DNA of 64,000 nucleotides from Corynebacterium kalinowskii (lineage in GTDB: Bacteria; Actinomycetota; Actinomycetes; Mycobacteriales; Mycobacteriaceae), in assembly GCF_009734385.1 (NCBI RefSeq), contig NZ_CP046452.1, positions 1,922,001 to 1,986,000 on the forward strand, written 5' to 3'. The notes beneath the pieces were generated by a model. It had not been told where the DNA came from and searched no databases. It saw only the letters and a list, made by a program, of their open reading frames with translations. Shown piece by piece: positions 15,805 through 24,606 of the stretch; the stretch's first letter is position 1, and every line of letters starts with the position of its first letter. A program made the translations under genes and the position numbers.

Positions 15805-16904
15805 CAAATGCGTGGCAGCGGATCACCCACCAGCATGTCCACCATGCGGGTGCCACCAAAACCGGTAACCAGGACAACAGATGCTGCGGGCTCGTCCTCA
15901 ACACGACCCATGACGCAGGCGCCTTCCGCCCCTGCTGCGTGCAACGCAGCTACAGCGGCATCAGCACTGTCAGCAGAGACAACGGCAGCGAAGGTGCCTT
16001 CGTTGGCAACGTAGAGCGGATCGATGCCGAGAATGTCACAGGCACCGCGGGTCATATCGCGCACGGGGATCTTGGAATCCTCCAGCACTACGGCCTTGCC
16101 GGTGGCACGAGCCATCTCATTCATGGACGTGGCCAAGCCACCACGGGTAGCATCGCGCATCCAGCGCACATCCGCAGTCTTGATCAGTGCTTCCACTAGA
16201 TCGTTCACTGAGCGGGTGTCGGACTCGATCGGCGCCTCGATGGCCAGGTCACCGCGGGCCATCATCACAGCCATGCCATGGTCAGCGATCGGCCCGGACA
16301 CGATAATCTTGTCACCTTGCTGGACCTGCTCGAACCCGAGTTCGCGCTCCGGCGGAATCACGCCGATACCGGCAGTAGTGATGTAGACCTTGTCGCCAGT
16401 CCCCTTGGGCACCACCTTGGTGTCACCGGTCGCGATCGTCACTCCAGCCTTGTCTGCTGCCTCGCGCATGGATGCCACGATGCGGCGCAGCGTTTCAAAC
16501 TCAAGCCCCTCTTCCAGGATGAAAGCCACTGAAATCAGCTTCGGAATCGCGCCGGCAACTGAGAGATCATTCACAGTGCCGTTGATCGCCAACTCGCCGA
16601 TGTTGCCGCCCGGGAATTCAATCGGATTGACCACATAAGAATCGGTCGACATTGCGATTTTGGAGCCGTGGGCATCGATAAGCTCGGCGGCGGATACTAC
16701 GGCGCTGTCTCCGCCCTGGGCGAGCAGATCATTGCCATACGCGTCGAAGAAGACCTGCTCAACGAGGGCTGCGGAGGACTTGCCACCAGCGCCGTGGGCG
16801 AGGGTGACACGGTCCTCCAACAAGCGGAACGGGCGTGACCGGACACGCTCAATGTTGGAATTGACCTTGGTTTCGTCCTCGTTGAGACGGTTCTTCGGAT
16901 CCAT
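15801..16904 (-). CDS. hypE: HypE, carbamoyl dehydratase
   Basis: HypE receives the carbamoyl group from HypF on its C-terminal cysteine and dehydrates it to thiocyanate with ATP. The protein ends in PRIC, the invariant acceptor tail, and starts its fold with LAHGAGGKSSAALVEQVF. At 367 residues it has about 20 extra N-terminal residues before the core. The ATG has AAGGAG in front. It is divergent from hypC copy 2 and overlaps hypF by 4 nt tail to tail. Confidence 0.95.
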   Translation of the reverse strand: MDPKNRLNEDETKVNSNIERVRSRPFRLLEDRVTLAHGAGGKSSAALVEQVFFDAYGNDLLAQGGDSAVVSAAELIDAHGSKIAMSTDSYVVNPIEFPGGNIGELAINGTVNDLSVAGAIPKLISVAFILEEGLEFETLRRIVASMREAADKAGVTIATGDTKVVPKGTGDKVYITTAGIGVIPPERELGFEQVQQGDKIIVSGPIADHGMAVMMARGDLAIEAPIESDTRSVNDLVEALIKTADVRWMRDATRGGLATSMNEMARATGKAVVLEDSKIPVRDMTRGACDILGIDPLYVANEGTFAAVVSADSADAAVAALHAAGAEGACVMGRVEDEPAASVVLVTGFGGTRMVDMLVGDPLPRIC

Positions 16905-16925
16905 TGCTGCTCCTTGCTGTGAGTA

Positions 16926-16941
16926 CTACCGACAATGGTAG
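16926..16941. promoter_or_regulatory. Inverted repeat between hypE and hypC
   Basis: CTACC-GACAAT-GGTAG has perfect 5-bp arms and lies in the 74-bp divergent gap. It could be an operator for either gene. No strong -10 was recognised. Confidence 0.25.
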
Positions 16942-16978
16942 CGCTGGTAAGCTCAAGGCCATATTCGAAGGAGAACAT

Positions 16979-17242
16979 ATGTGCCTTGGCGTTCCTGCGC
17001 AGATCGTTGAAATTCCAGAACCTGCGCGCGCGAAAGTATCCATTAGCGGTGTCACCCGCATGATCTCGACTGACCTCATGACCGAGGACCTCGCCGTCGG
17101 CGAATGGGTCCTCGTCCACGTCGGTTTCGCCCTCAGCAAGATCGACGAAGACGAAGCCCAACTGACGCTGCAGCAAATCAAGCAACTCGGTGCGAACACC
17201 TTTGAGGATGAGCTGGAGTCGTTTAAGGAGAGTTCGATTTGA
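16979..17242 (+). CDS. hypC: HypC/HupF family hydrogenase chaperone, copy 2
   Basis: This 87-residue protein begins MCLGVPAQI with the functional Cys2 and has a strong AAGGAG binding site at 16968-16973. It overlaps hypD by 4 nt. HypC and HypD form the complex on which the Fe(CN)2CO group is built, so this copy is the probable HypD partner, leaving the copy at 5796 for a later or large-subunit-specific step. The ORF can be extended upstream to 16904, but MCLG fixes the true start. Confidence 0.92.
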   Translation: MCLGVPAQIVEIPEPARAKVSISGVTRMISTDLMTEDLAVGEWVLVHVGFALSKIDEDEAQLTLQQIKQLGANTFEDELESFKESSI

Positions 17243-18372
17243 AATTCGTCGACGAGTTCCGCGATCCCGAGGCTGCGAAGGCCTTGCTAAAGCGCATCGA
17301 ACACGATGCAGCGCTTTTGGACGAACCTGTCAGGCTGATGGAAGTGTGTGGTGGACACACCCACACGATTTACCGATATGGCCTGGAAAACCTGCTGCCG
17401 CAAAACGTGGATCTCGTCCACGGTCCCGGCTGCCCAGTATGTGTGATCCCCATGGGCCGCGTGGATGACGCCATTTGGCTCGCCAATCAGCCCGATGTCA
17501 TCCTCACCACTTTCGGCGATATGATGCGCGTACCAGGCTCCAATGAGTCCCTCTTGGAAGCGCGCGCCAAGGGCTGCGATGTCCGCTTCGTCTACTCTCC
17601 TTTGGATGCGTTGAAGCTGGCCGAAGACAACCCAGACAAGCAGGTGGTTTTCTTCGCCGTAGGTTTCGAAACCACCACCCCGTCCACTGCAGTGACCTTG
17701 GAGGCAGCGCGCAAGAAGGACATTGCCAACTTCTCCGTCTTCTCCAACCACGTCACTATCGAGCCCCCACTGCGCGCGATCGTCAACGGCGGCGAGACCA
17801 AAGTAGACGGCTTCATTGGGCCTGGTCACGTTTCCACCATCATCGGCACCCACGCTTTCGACTTCCTCGTGGAAGAATTCGGCATGCCGTGCGCCGTGGC
17901 TGGTTTCGAACCTCTCGATATCCTGCAGGCCGTAGCGATGCTCGTATCGCAATTCGCGCACAACGAGGACAAGCGCGTGGACAACCAGTACGCCCGCGTG
18001 GTGCGCGCTGAAGGCAACCCAGCAGCGAAGGCCTTGCTCGATCGCACCTTCGTGCTGCGCGACACCTTCGAATGGCGTGGCCTCGGCTGGCTGGATAACT
18101 CCGGCATGGGCATCGCACCCGAATACGCCAAATGGGACGCTGAAAAGCGTTTCGATGTCCCAGGCAACCGAGTCGAAGACCCCGCAGCCTGCGAATGTGG
18201 CTCCGTTCTTACCGGACGCATCAAGCCTTGGCAATGCAAGGTTTTCGGCACTGCCTGTACACCGCAGACCCCGATCGGCACCTGCATGGTTTCCCCAGAG
18301 GGCGCTTGCGCGGCGTACTACAACTTCGGCCGTATTGACCGTGACGCCACGGCGCAATTGGCTCAGAGCTAA
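17239..18372 (+). CDS. hypD: HypD, hydrogenase Fe(CN)2CO assembly protein
   Basis: HypD carries a [4Fe-4S] cluster and assembles the Fe(CN)2CO unit with HypC. Motifs: EVCGGHTHTIYRYG and GPGCPVC near residues 34-75, FETTTPSTA, GPGHVSTIIG, and the C-terminal cysteine cluster CECGS ... WQCKVFGTACTPQ ... GTCMVSPEGAC. The start is a TTG overlapping the hypC stop codon, preceded by AAGGAG. Length 377 is typical. It ends the hydrogenase island; a 48-nt hairpin follows. Confidence 0.95.
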   Translation: MKFVDEFRDPEAAKALLKRIEHDAALLDEPVRLMEVCGGHTHTIYRYGLENLLPQNVDLVHGPGCPVCVIPMGRVDDAIWLANQPDVILTTFGDMMRVPGSNESLLEARAKGCDVRFVYSPLDALKLAEDNPDKQVVFFAVGFETTTPSTAVTLEAARKKDIANFSVFSNHVTIEPPLRAIVNGGETKVDGFIGPGHVSTIIGTHAFDFLVEEFGMPCAVAGFEPLDILQAVAMLVSQFAHNEDKRVDNQYARVVRAEGNPAAKALLDRTFVLRDTFEWRGLGWLDNSGMGIAPEYAKWDAEKRFDVPGNRVEDPAACECGSVLTGRIKPWQCKVFGTACTPQTPIGTCMVSPEGACAAYYNFGRIDRDATAQLAQS

Positions 18373-18385
18373 CCGTGCTGAATCT

Positions 18386-18433
18386 GGTAAAGCAGCCTGA
18401 CGATTTGGGGTGAATTCGTCCGGCTGCTTTACC
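18386..18433 (+). repeat. 48-nt hairpin element, copy A (after hypD)
   Basis: Perfect 12-bp arms GGTAAAGCAGCC and GGCTGCTTTACC surround 24 nt, with an inner GACGA/TCGTC stem. It is followed by GAATCC. The same 12-24-12 layout with related arms occurs at 50825-50872. It could end the hypCD transcript, though no T run follows. Confidence 0.55.
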
Positions 18434-18459
18434 GAATCCGACGATCCTTACATCTGGCT

Positions 18460-18481
18460 ACCTCCCCCATTTGGCGGAGGT
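18460..18481 (+). other. Short inverted repeat before the ABC ATPase gene
   Basis: ACCTCC and GGAGGT flank 10 nt. It may be a secondary terminator stem or an operator for the ABC/two-component operon. Confidence 0.25.
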
Positions 18482-18538
18482 CAAAGAGTGCCTGCTTAGC
18501 CGATGTTTTCCGTGGTGGCCAGCCATAACGTAAGAGTC

Positions 18539-19198
18539 ATGAACACCACATTTGTTGCCCGCGATATCCGGGTCTCTTTCAATGGCACTGAGGTCGTCCA
18601 TGGGGCGAACCTGTCTGCATCTCCTGGCCGCATCACCGTCTTGCTCGGCCCTAATGGTGCAGGCAAATCCACCACTCTCCGTGCAGCCCTGGGACTGATC
18701 AATTCCGAGGGTTCAAAAGACATTCACGGAACCATCGGTCTGCTCCTTGATGATGGCGGCCTGGTCCCCTCCCTCACTGGTCGACAGCACCTGCTGTCCA
18801 TGGCGAAGCTCTATGGCGTCGATAAGCAGCGGGTGCAGGAAGTTCTGGACTTGGTCGACATGGCGCACAGTTGCGACCGGCGGATCAAGACCTATTCGCT
18901 GGGGATGAAGCGTCGAGTAGCCCTGGCGGGCGCCATGCTGCAAAACCCAGACATTGTGATTCTCGATGAGCCATCTTCCGGGCTGGATCCTGACGGAATT
19001 CGGTGGTTTGGGCAGCTCATGCGCTCCGAGGCTGATCGAGGGAAGGCCATCATCATGGCCACGCACCACCTGGCGGAAGCCGCAGCTATCGCCGACGATG
19101 TCGTCATCATCGCACGCGGCGAAACCATCTTCAACGGCGCGCTCAGCAGCATCGATGACCTGGAATCCACCTACTTCACTCTCACTTCGAAAGGCTAG
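18539..19198 (+). CDS. ABC exporter ATP-binding protein
   Basis: This is a 219-residue ATPase of the antibiotic/peptide exporter type. Walker A is GPNGAGKSTT, the signature is YSLGMKRRVALAG, Walker B is IVILDEPSSGLDPDG, and the switch histidine is in MATHHLAEA. The ATG at 18539 is preferred because the ATPase fold begins there; there is no ribosome binding site, and a TAACGT box lies about 7 nt upstream, so it may be leaderless. The permease, kinase and regulator follow closely, forming an ABC/two-component unit like bacterial detoxification modules. Substrate unknown. Confidence 0.88.
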   Translation: MNTTFVARDIRVSFNGTEVVHGANLSASPGRITVLLGPNGAGKSTTLRAALGLINSEGSKDIHGTIGLLLDDGGLVPSLTGRQHLLSMAKLYGVDKQRVQEVLDLVDMAHSCDRRIKTYSLGMKRRVALAGAMLQNPDIVILDEPSSGLDPDGIRWFGQLMRSEADRGKAIIMATHHLAEAAAIADDVVIIARGETIFNGALSSIDDLESTYFTLTSKG

Positions 19199-19202
19199 AA
19201 CA

Positions 19203-20039
19203 ATGAATTCACTCAAATCTGAGTTTTACACGATTCGGAAACTTCCGACCGTGACCATCGTCGCCGTGTTGTCGATAGTGTTGGCCGGTGTCGGAGCAAT
19301 CCTGCAATGGTCTCTACCATTTCTGCTCAAGATCGATCCGCCCCAGGCCGGTGACGGCCCCGCAGGCGAGCAGGTCCAGGCGCTGATCGACGCCGCAGAC
19401 CCGGTAACCGCCGACTTTCAATTAGCTGCCCTCGATATCACCGGATCTGGCCAATCTTCGGGTCTCTCCATGTTTCTCATCGCCATCGTCGCGCTGACCA
19501 TAACTGCTGCTAGCTACGCCTTCTCTAGTGGCGCTGTGGTCTGGAAAGTTGTCGGCACCGGCTCGCGCATGAGGTGGTCCTTAAGTCTGACAGCCGCGGT
19601 ACTTGGAGCGGTTCTCCTCGTGTGCGTGGGTGCGTGCGCCCTCACCACCGTGATTTCCCTGGTGGCAGCCCCCATGAACAGCGCGTCGTTGGTAGCTCCC
19701 GCTGGAGATACTGTGGTGATGTGGCTCCGAGGCAGCCTGGCGATTGTGCTGCTAGCTACTTCTATCGTGGGTGTCGTTCTGGCCGTTCGGAAGGTGGGCG
19801 CTGCCATCGGAATCGTGGTGGCGGTACTCATGGCCGGGGTCATTTTCGGCACGATTGGTTCGATGGCTGGCTGGGATCCGATCGTCTACGGCTGGCTCCC
19901 CACCTCTGCGGTGACCACCGCGGGCGGTCAAGGCCTCATGCAGACCGCCAATCCGTGGACGGGCATCGCCGCTCTTGTGGGATGGGCAGTGCTGAGCCTG
20001 GGACTGGGACTCGCCCGGTTTGGCCGCGCCAACCTCTAA
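19203..20039 (+). CDS. ABC exporter permease
   Basis: This 278-residue protein has about six hydrophobic helices (first VTIVAVLSIVLAGVGAILQ near residue 20, last GIAALVGWAVLSLGLGL near the C-terminus) and a long extracytoplasmic segment between helices 1 and 2. The ATG at 19203 lies 4 bp after the ATPase stop with AAAGG before it. It is the membrane partner of the preceding ATPase. The segment between helices 1 and 2 could contact the transported compound, but no known domain was recognised. Confidence 0.8.
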   Translation: MNSLKSEFYTIRKLPTVTIVAVLSIVLAGVGAILQWSLPFLLKIDPPQAGDGPAGEQVQALIDAADPVTADFQLAALDITGSGQSSGLSMFLIAIVALTITAASYAFSSGAVVWKVVGTGSRMRWSLSLTAAVLGAVLLVCVGACALTTVISLVAAPMNSASLVAPAGDTVVMWLRGSLAIVLLATSIVGVVLAVRKVGAAIGIVVAVLMAGVIFGTIGSMAGWDPIVYGWLPTSAVTTAGGQGLMQTANPWTGIAALVGWAVLSLGLGLARFGRANL

Positions 20040-20049
20040 GCTGGAAGAT

Positions 20050-21183
20050 ATGCTTCGACCCTCAACTAGGGATATTGCGCTGGCCGCCATCGTGCTGGGA
20101 CTGGATCTGTTCGGATTCTTGATGGTCAGCGCGGTGGTGCCGGCCACGTTCAACTTCGACATCTCGCCTGTTCAATATTGGCTGGTTCTGGTTGGCATCG
20201 TCATCAAAAGCGCGCTACTACTGTTTCGCCGCCAGTTTCCGATGCTCATTCTGCTAGCCATTTCTGCAGTCGAACTCGTGATTCCGCTGTATTCCCTAGC
20301 CACGGGCGAACAGAGCTTTGGTTTCAACGGCGTTGCGGCGGCTGTGGCGGCCTTTTCCTTGGGTTTGCACACTCGTGCCAAACTGCGGGACTCGATAGTC
20401 CTGACCGCATCCGGGCTGGTCGTCGGCATCTTCCGCGCCCTGACTACTCCTCCCATGGCCGAGATGCCTCGTCCCGTATTTTCCCTTCTCACCACGCTCG
20501 GCTGGCTCCTCCCCCTCCTCATATTTTTCAGCATCGGGCTCGCAGTCCGTGGCAGCCGCGAGCTGAACGCTTCGTTAGCCAAACAAGCTGAGCTCGCCGA
20601 GCGCAACGCGATCATCGAGGAGCGCGCCCGCATCGCCCGCGAACTCCACGACACCACTGCCCACCACCTCTCCGCCATCGCCATTCAGGCTCAAGCTGCC
20701 CGCGCGCTTATCGACGTCAATCCTGAAGCATCCAAGCAGCATTTAGACCATGTGTCGGCCTCGATCACTCGTGCGCTCCGCGACGTTCGCGCGACGGTCG
20801 GCAAGCTGTCAGTGTCGGATGCCGAAACCGAACGCGTGCCACAGCCCACGGATATTCCTGCGCTGATCGAGGAGGTCCGCATGCTGGGGCAACAGGTGGA
20901 TTTCGACGACTCTTCGCATTTGGTGGGAGCTGAACAGGTCGCGGCGTATCGCATCACCCAGGAAGCGCTCACCAATGCCCGTAAACATGCCCCGGGTGCA
21001 CCAGTAACCGTCACTCTGAGTGACGATGAGCTGCGCATCTTCACGCCAGGCTCCTACCAGCGCGGAGCATCAGGCCGTGGCACCATCAGTATCCAGGAAC
21101 GCGCACACGCCGTAGGTGCGACTGCGTTCAACGGACCGGTACCTGACGGCTGGCTCGTGCAGCTCACATGGAGGAAGCAATGA
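20050..21183 (+). CDS. Sensor histidine kinase, NarL/DesK type
   Basis: The N-terminal half holds about six membrane helices with little extracytoplasmic sequence, typical of intramembrane-sensing kinases. The HisKA_3 dimerisation domain has the phosphorylated histidine in ARELHDTTAHHLSAI (about residue 203). The ATP-binding domain shows RITQEALTNARKHA and a degenerate glycine-rich end near GRGTISIQERA. The start at 20050 is likely, but an in-frame codon at 20020 within the permease gene is possible. It is coupled to its regulator by a 4-nt overlap. The likely signal is the compound exported by the neighbouring ABC system. Confidence 0.88.
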   Translation: MLRPSTRDIALAAIVLGLDLFGFLMVSAVVPATFNFDISPVQYWLVLVGIVIKSALLLFRRQFPMLILLAISAVELVIPLYSLATGEQSFGFNGVAAAVAAFSLGLHTRAKLRDSIVLTASGLVVGIFRALTTPPMAEMPRPVFSLLTTLGWLLPLLIFFSIGLAVRGSRELNASLAKQAELAERNAIIEERARIARELHDTTAHHLSAIAIQAQAARALIDVNPEASKQHLDHVSASITRALRDVRATVGKLSVSDAETERVPQPTDIPALIEEVRMLGQQVDFDDSSHLVGAEQVAAYRITQEALTNARKHAPGAPVTVTLSDDELRIFTPGSYQRGASGRGTISIQERAHAVGATAFNGPVPDGWLVQLTWRKQ

Positions 21184-21812
21184 TTCGCGTACTTTTGGTG
21201 GACGATCAGCCCCTCATCCGCCAGGGGCTCAAAGCGATCTTTGAGGCCACCGGCGAGATTGCCGTTGTCGCCGAGGCTGGTTCTGGGAACGAAGCGATCG
21301 CCAAAGCTCACGACGTGGACGTGGTCTGCATGGACATCAGAATGCCGGACGGCGACGGGATCTATGCGACCGCCGAAATCAATAAGCGTGAGGACCCGCC
21401 CGCCATCATCGTCATTACTACCTTTGACCTCGACGAGTACGTCTTCGGTGCACTCGAAGCCGGAGCCTGTGGCGTCATGCTCAAAGACTCCCCCATGACC
21501 GACCTCATCGAGGGGGTCAAACGTGCTGCTTCAGGCGAAGGCATGGTCGATGCGTCGGTGACCAAGCGAGTGATCGCGGAATTTGGGCGTCGAAAAGCGC
21601 GGGCGGTAGTTGACTCAGACTTGCTGACCGCACGGGAGTTGGACTGCGTTCGCGCGCTCGGTCGGGGCTTAACGAATATCGAAATCGGGCGGGAGCTGTA
21701 TTTGGAGCCGTCGACGGTCAAAACCCACCTGTCCTCGGCGATGGCCCGGGTAGGTGCGAGTTCGCGGGTGCAGCTAGTGATCTGGGCGTTCCGGGCCGGA
21801 GTGATTAGCTAG
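21180..21812 (+). CDS. NarL/LuxR-family response regulator
   Basis: The receiver domain begins IRVLLVDDQPLIRQGL with the acidic pair; the phospho-acceptor aspartate is in VVCMDIRMPD and the conserved lysine in MLKDSP. A LuxR-type helix-turn-helix occupies the C-terminus (LTARELDCVRALGRGLTN ... STVKTHLSSAM). I chose the ATG at 21180, which overlaps the kinase stop and has GGAGGAAG in front, over the codon at 21168. It is probably an activator of the upstream ABC operon. It overlaps the convergent YdcF-like gene by 4 nt. Confidence 0.92.
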   Translation: MIRVLLVDDQPLIRQGLKAIFEATGEIAVVAEAGSGNEAIAKAHDVDVVCMDIRMPDGDGIYATAEINKREDPPAIIVITTFDLDEYVFGALEAGACGVMLKDSPMTDLIEGVKRAASGEGMVDASVTKRVIAEFGRRKARAVVDSDLLTARELDCVRALGRGLTNIEIGRELYLEPSTVKTHLSSAMARVGASSRVQLVIWAFRAGVIS

Positions 21813-22261
21813 CCCCGCACCCGTCGCCAGAGGATCCTGCCCAGGGAATGCGGGAGTGCCAATACTTCACGCAGCCACATCTTCGGTGCCTTCCGGAACG
21901 GAGTTTTCGCGGTGACCAGCTGCACGGTGAGCCCATGGTGCCAAGCCCACATCTTGGTCCTTAGTGAATGGAAGTCACTAGTCACCACCACCCACGAGGG
22001 ATACCCTTTGAGCAGGGCAAACGATTGCTCCAGATTTTCATTTGTCGAACGGGCCTGGTTCTCCACCGAGATCACATCCGGGGCAACCCCGTGCTCCACG
22101 AGCCACTGAAACATCGCTTCTGCTTCACCCATATGGCCGGATACCACCACGTGCAGGGATTCCAGCGCATAGGGCAAGGCCGCTTCAAGGCGACGGGTGA
22201 GGGTGCTGCCGGGACGGCCGCCCAAAAGCCTGCTGCCCAGAATCAGCACCGGCTCGTGCAT
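21809..22261 (-). CDS. YdcF/SanA-like DUF218 protein
   Basis: This 150-residue protein shows the DUF218 pattern: a strand-loop start (EPVLILGSRLLGGRPGSTLTRRLEAAL, read from residue 3), VVVSGHMGEAEAM, an N-rich helix (ARSTNENLEQSFALL) and VVVTSDFHSLRT. YdcF-like proteins bind nucleotide-type ligands or act in the envelope, but the reaction is not established. There is no signal or membrane segment. It lies directly downstream of purE with no gap, so it is probably co-transcribed with purKE. Confidence 0.75.
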   Translation of the reverse strand: MHEPVLILGSRLLGGRPGSTLTRRLEAALPYALESLHVVVSGHMGEAEAMFQWLVEHGVAPDVISVENQARSTNENLEQSFALLKGYPSWVVVTSDFHSLRTKMWAWHHGLTVQLVTAKTPFRKAPKMWLREVLALPHSLGRILWRRVRG

Positions 22262-22762
22262 TTAGCCCTCCATGAGACGCTGGCGCAGGGCCTCGTCCTT
22301 GGCGAGAACTTCATCACGCATGTTGTCCTGGTAGGTGACCATCTTGTCCACGAGAGCAGCATCACCAGCGGAAAGGATGCGCGCAGCCAGCAGGCCAGCG
22401 TTCTTTGCTCCGCCGATAGACACGGTCGCAACCGGCACGCCACCAGGCATTTGCACGATCGACAGCAGTGAGTCCATACCGTCGAGATCCTTTAGCGCGC
22501 GCGGGATGCCGATGACCGGCAGCGGCGTAGCAGCAGCAACCATGCCCGGCAGGTGGGCAGCGCCGCCCGCACAAGCGATGATGCACTTCAGACCACGCTT
22601 GTGTGCCTCCTTGGCATAAGCAAGCATGCGCTCTGGGGTACGGTGTGCGCTGACAACGCCCACCTCAAACGGGATATCGAACTGCGCGAGCACCTCGGCG
22701 GCTGGCTCGACAGTCGGCCAATCCGAGTCCGAGCCCATGATGAGTCCTACGAGTGGTTCCAT
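22262..22762 (-). CDS. purE: N5-carboxyaminoimidazole ribonucleotide mutase (PurE)
   Basis: PurE converts N5-CAIR, made by PurK, to CAIR in purine synthesis. Motifs: [12 protein letters not shown] at the N-terminus, [10 protein letters not shown] with the active-site histidine, GGAAHLPGM, and [11 protein letters not shown]. The ATG at 22762 overlaps the purK stop as TAATG, with GGAAGG upstream, and is preferred to an ATG five codons earlier inside purK. Length 166, typical of class I PurE. Confidence 0.95.
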   Translation of the reverse strand: MEPLVGLIMGSDSDWPTVEPAAEVLAQFDIPFEVGVVSAHRTPERMLAYAKEAHKRGLKCIIACAGGAAHLPGMVAAATPLPVIGIPRALKDLDGMDSLLSIVQMPGGVPVATVSIGGAKNAGLLAARILSAGDAALVDKMVTYQDNMRDEVLAKDEALRQRLMEG

Positions 22763-23961
22763 TACTGATCCTTCCATTCCGCGTGCACGAGGAAGTGGGC
22801 GGCGAGCTCGCCGTTTCGACGCAGCTTTTCGACGTCCCCATTGCCCGTCATATTCACATGGCCGATCTTACGGCCCGGACGATGCCCCTTGCCGTAGAAG
22901 TGGATTTTCGCCTCTGGGAAGCGCTGCCACACCTCGACCATGCGCTGTGGCATCGGCATCTCTGGATCCTCAGCGGCGCCGAGCACATTAGCCATAACGG
23001 TCCATTCCTGCAGTGTGTCGGTACTGCCCAGTGGCATGTCTAGGACCGCGCGGACATGCTGCTCAAACTGGTCGGTCACGCAGCCATTCTGAGTCCAATG
23101 GCCGGTGTTGTGCGGGCGCATGGCCAGCTCGTTGACGAAGATCCCCTCTGGAGTCTCGAAAAGCTCGACAGCCAGGTTGCCGGTGACGCCGAGGACTTCT
23201 GCGGTCATGATAGCAGTTTCTTCTGCCTGCTTCCTCAGCTCTTCCTTAAGGCCAGGAGCCGGAGCGATAGTAAACCAGCAGATGCCGTCCTGCTGGATGG
23301 ATTCCACTACCGGCCAGGCCTTGACCTCACCAGATGGCCGACGGGAGACCATGGCGGAGAGCTCGCGAACCAAGTTGACCTTTTCCTCGGCCATGAGCGG
23401 GGTGCCGTTGGCTAGCAGTTCTTCGGTCAGCTCTTGCAGGTTGTCCAGCGAAGAAGGGAACCAGACACCCTTGCCGTCGTAACCACCGCGACGGGCCTTG
23501 AGACACACTCGGCCTTCGACCTCGGTCCAGAACTGGGTTGCGTCTTCAACACTTTCAATTGCTGCGAATGGAGGCACAGGCGCGCCTAGCTCCTTGAGCC
23601 GCGTGCGCATCACCAGCTTGTCCTGCGCGTTGATCAGCGCTGCCGGGCGAGGCTGGACATTCACGCCCTCGGAAATCAGAGTTTCCAAGTGCTCGTTCGG
23701 CACGTGCTCGTGGTCGAAGGTAACCGCGGTTGCATCCTTGGTGACGGCGCGGAGGTCGTCGATAAGCGTGTAATCACCGAGCACAACATCGGCAGCGACC
23801 TGCGCGGCGCTTTCCTCCAGCGAGCTGGCCAGCACGCGCACGGACTGACCGAGCTCGATCGCTGCGGTCTGCATCATGCGAGCCAATTGCCCATCGCCAA
23901 TCACACACAGAATTGGCATGTCTGGTGCGTGCGCTGCCGGATTATCGATGTTGTAAGTCAC
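22762..23961 (-). CDS. purK: N5-carboxyaminoimidazole ribonucleotide synthase (PurK)
   Basis: PurK is an ATP-grasp enzyme that joins bicarbonate to AIR using ATP. Evidence: the N-terminal pre-ATP-grasp strand [31 protein letters not shown], and [17 protein letters not shown] residues near the C-terminal third (here [16 protein letters not shown]). It starts with GTG at 23961 and has no binding site; TATAGT lies 8 nt upstream, so a leaderless transcript is likely. It forms an operon with purE and the YdcF-like gene. Confidence 0.95.
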   Translation of the reverse strand: MTYNIDNPAAHAPDMPILCVIGDGQLARMMQTAAIELGQSVRVLASSLEESAAQVAADVVLGDYTLIDDLRAVTKDATAVTFDHEHVPNEHLETLISEGVNVQPRPAALINAQDKLVMRTRLKELGAPVPPFAAIESVEDATQFWTEVEGRVCLKARRGGYDGKGVWFPSSLDNLQELTEELLANGTPLMAEEKVNLVRELSAMVSRRPSGEVKAWPVVESIQQDGICWFTIAPAPGLKEELRKQAEETAIMTAEVLGVTGNLAVELFETPEGIFVNELAMRPHNTGHWTQNGCVTDQFEQHVRAVLDMPLGSTDTLQEWTVMANVLGAAEDPEMPMPQRMVEVWQRFPEAKIHFYGKGHRPGRKIGHVNMTGNGDVEKLRRNGELAAHFLVHAEWKDQ

Positions 23962-23969
23962 GGCTAATA

Positions 23970-23975
23970 ACTATA
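23970..23975 (-). promoter_or_regulatory. -10 box of purK (leaderless)
   Basis: TATAGT on the minus strand ends 8 nt before the GTG at 23961. The divergent hypothetical gene starts nearby, so this gap of under 50 bp must serve both directions. Confidence 0.5.
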
Positions 23976-23979
23976 GCGG

Positions 23980-24459
23980 GTGGCGTGCTACTCGAATAAC
24001 CTGGGATTTATGGCATTCGATAGGAGCGCTTTTCCCGCGACGTGGGCAAAAATGTGCGCGGGAAGCGGCATCGAACTCGGCGATTATGTGCAGCTTACCG
24101 ACGACCTGTTGTTCTACCCCGATGCGATAGTCACCACCGAAAACCAGCCTTCGTGGACATTGCACGTGCCGCTACTTTTCGACCTCAAGCGAATGGCCGA
24201 GACTTATAAACTCCCCTGCGGGCGAATCGATCTGACCACCGACAATGAGTGCCTGTGGATGCTCGTCACGAAGATCATCTTGGGGGTGGACTCTCGGGCA
24301 TTCGCGTGGGACAGCCACTTCGGATTAAGCCACGAAGATACGCCCCGACTGTTTGCCTACATCGACGAGATTCCGTGGGGCGTGACCATCAGTGCTCGTT
24401 CATCTGATGCTACAAAACTAGAAACCAAACCTTCCGATGATTTCGGATGGAGCATGTGA
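23980..24459 (+). CDS. Hypothetical protein, 159 residues
   Basis: No family was recognised. The protein is soluble, with acidic and aromatic patches (LTDDLLFYPDAIVTTENQPSW read in two parts around residue 40), and no signal or membrane segment. GTG at 23980 gives 159 residues; an ATG at 24010 (MAFDRSAFPATW) gives 149 and is equally plausible. It is divergent from purK and followed by 147 bp without a called gene. Codons are less biased than in the neighbours, with several ATA- and CTA-type choices nearby, so it may be a recent or weakly expressed gene. Confidence 0.5.
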   Translation: MACYSNNLGFMAFDRSAFPATWAKMCAGSGIELGDYVQLTDDLLFYPDAIVTTENQPSWTLHVPLLFDLKRMAETYKLPCGRIDLTTDNECLWMLVTKIILGVDSRAFAWDSHFGLSHEDTPRLFAYIDEIPWGVTISARSSDATKLETKPSDDFGWSM

Positions 24460-24606
24460 TGTTAGGCCGGTGCCAATAATTGAGGTTATCGTCGAAATCC
24501 CATCTAGTATCGGGATAGGCGGCAGCCCCATTGAAGAGTCAGTAGTGAGCGGATTTATCCTCATTCCTGCGACAACGCACCCAATGCCAACTAAGAGCTC
24601 GGCTTC

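Noticed and set aside
24433..24606. Downstream of the PH-domain gene its frame stays open for about 58 codons, with two hydrophobic stretches (VGIGCVVAG and ISTITSIIGTG).
   Set aside because: It has no start codon other than internal ATGs, rare ATA/CTA/AGG codons and no family match; it could be a remnant of a longer membrane protein, but evidence is too thin to call a pseudogene.
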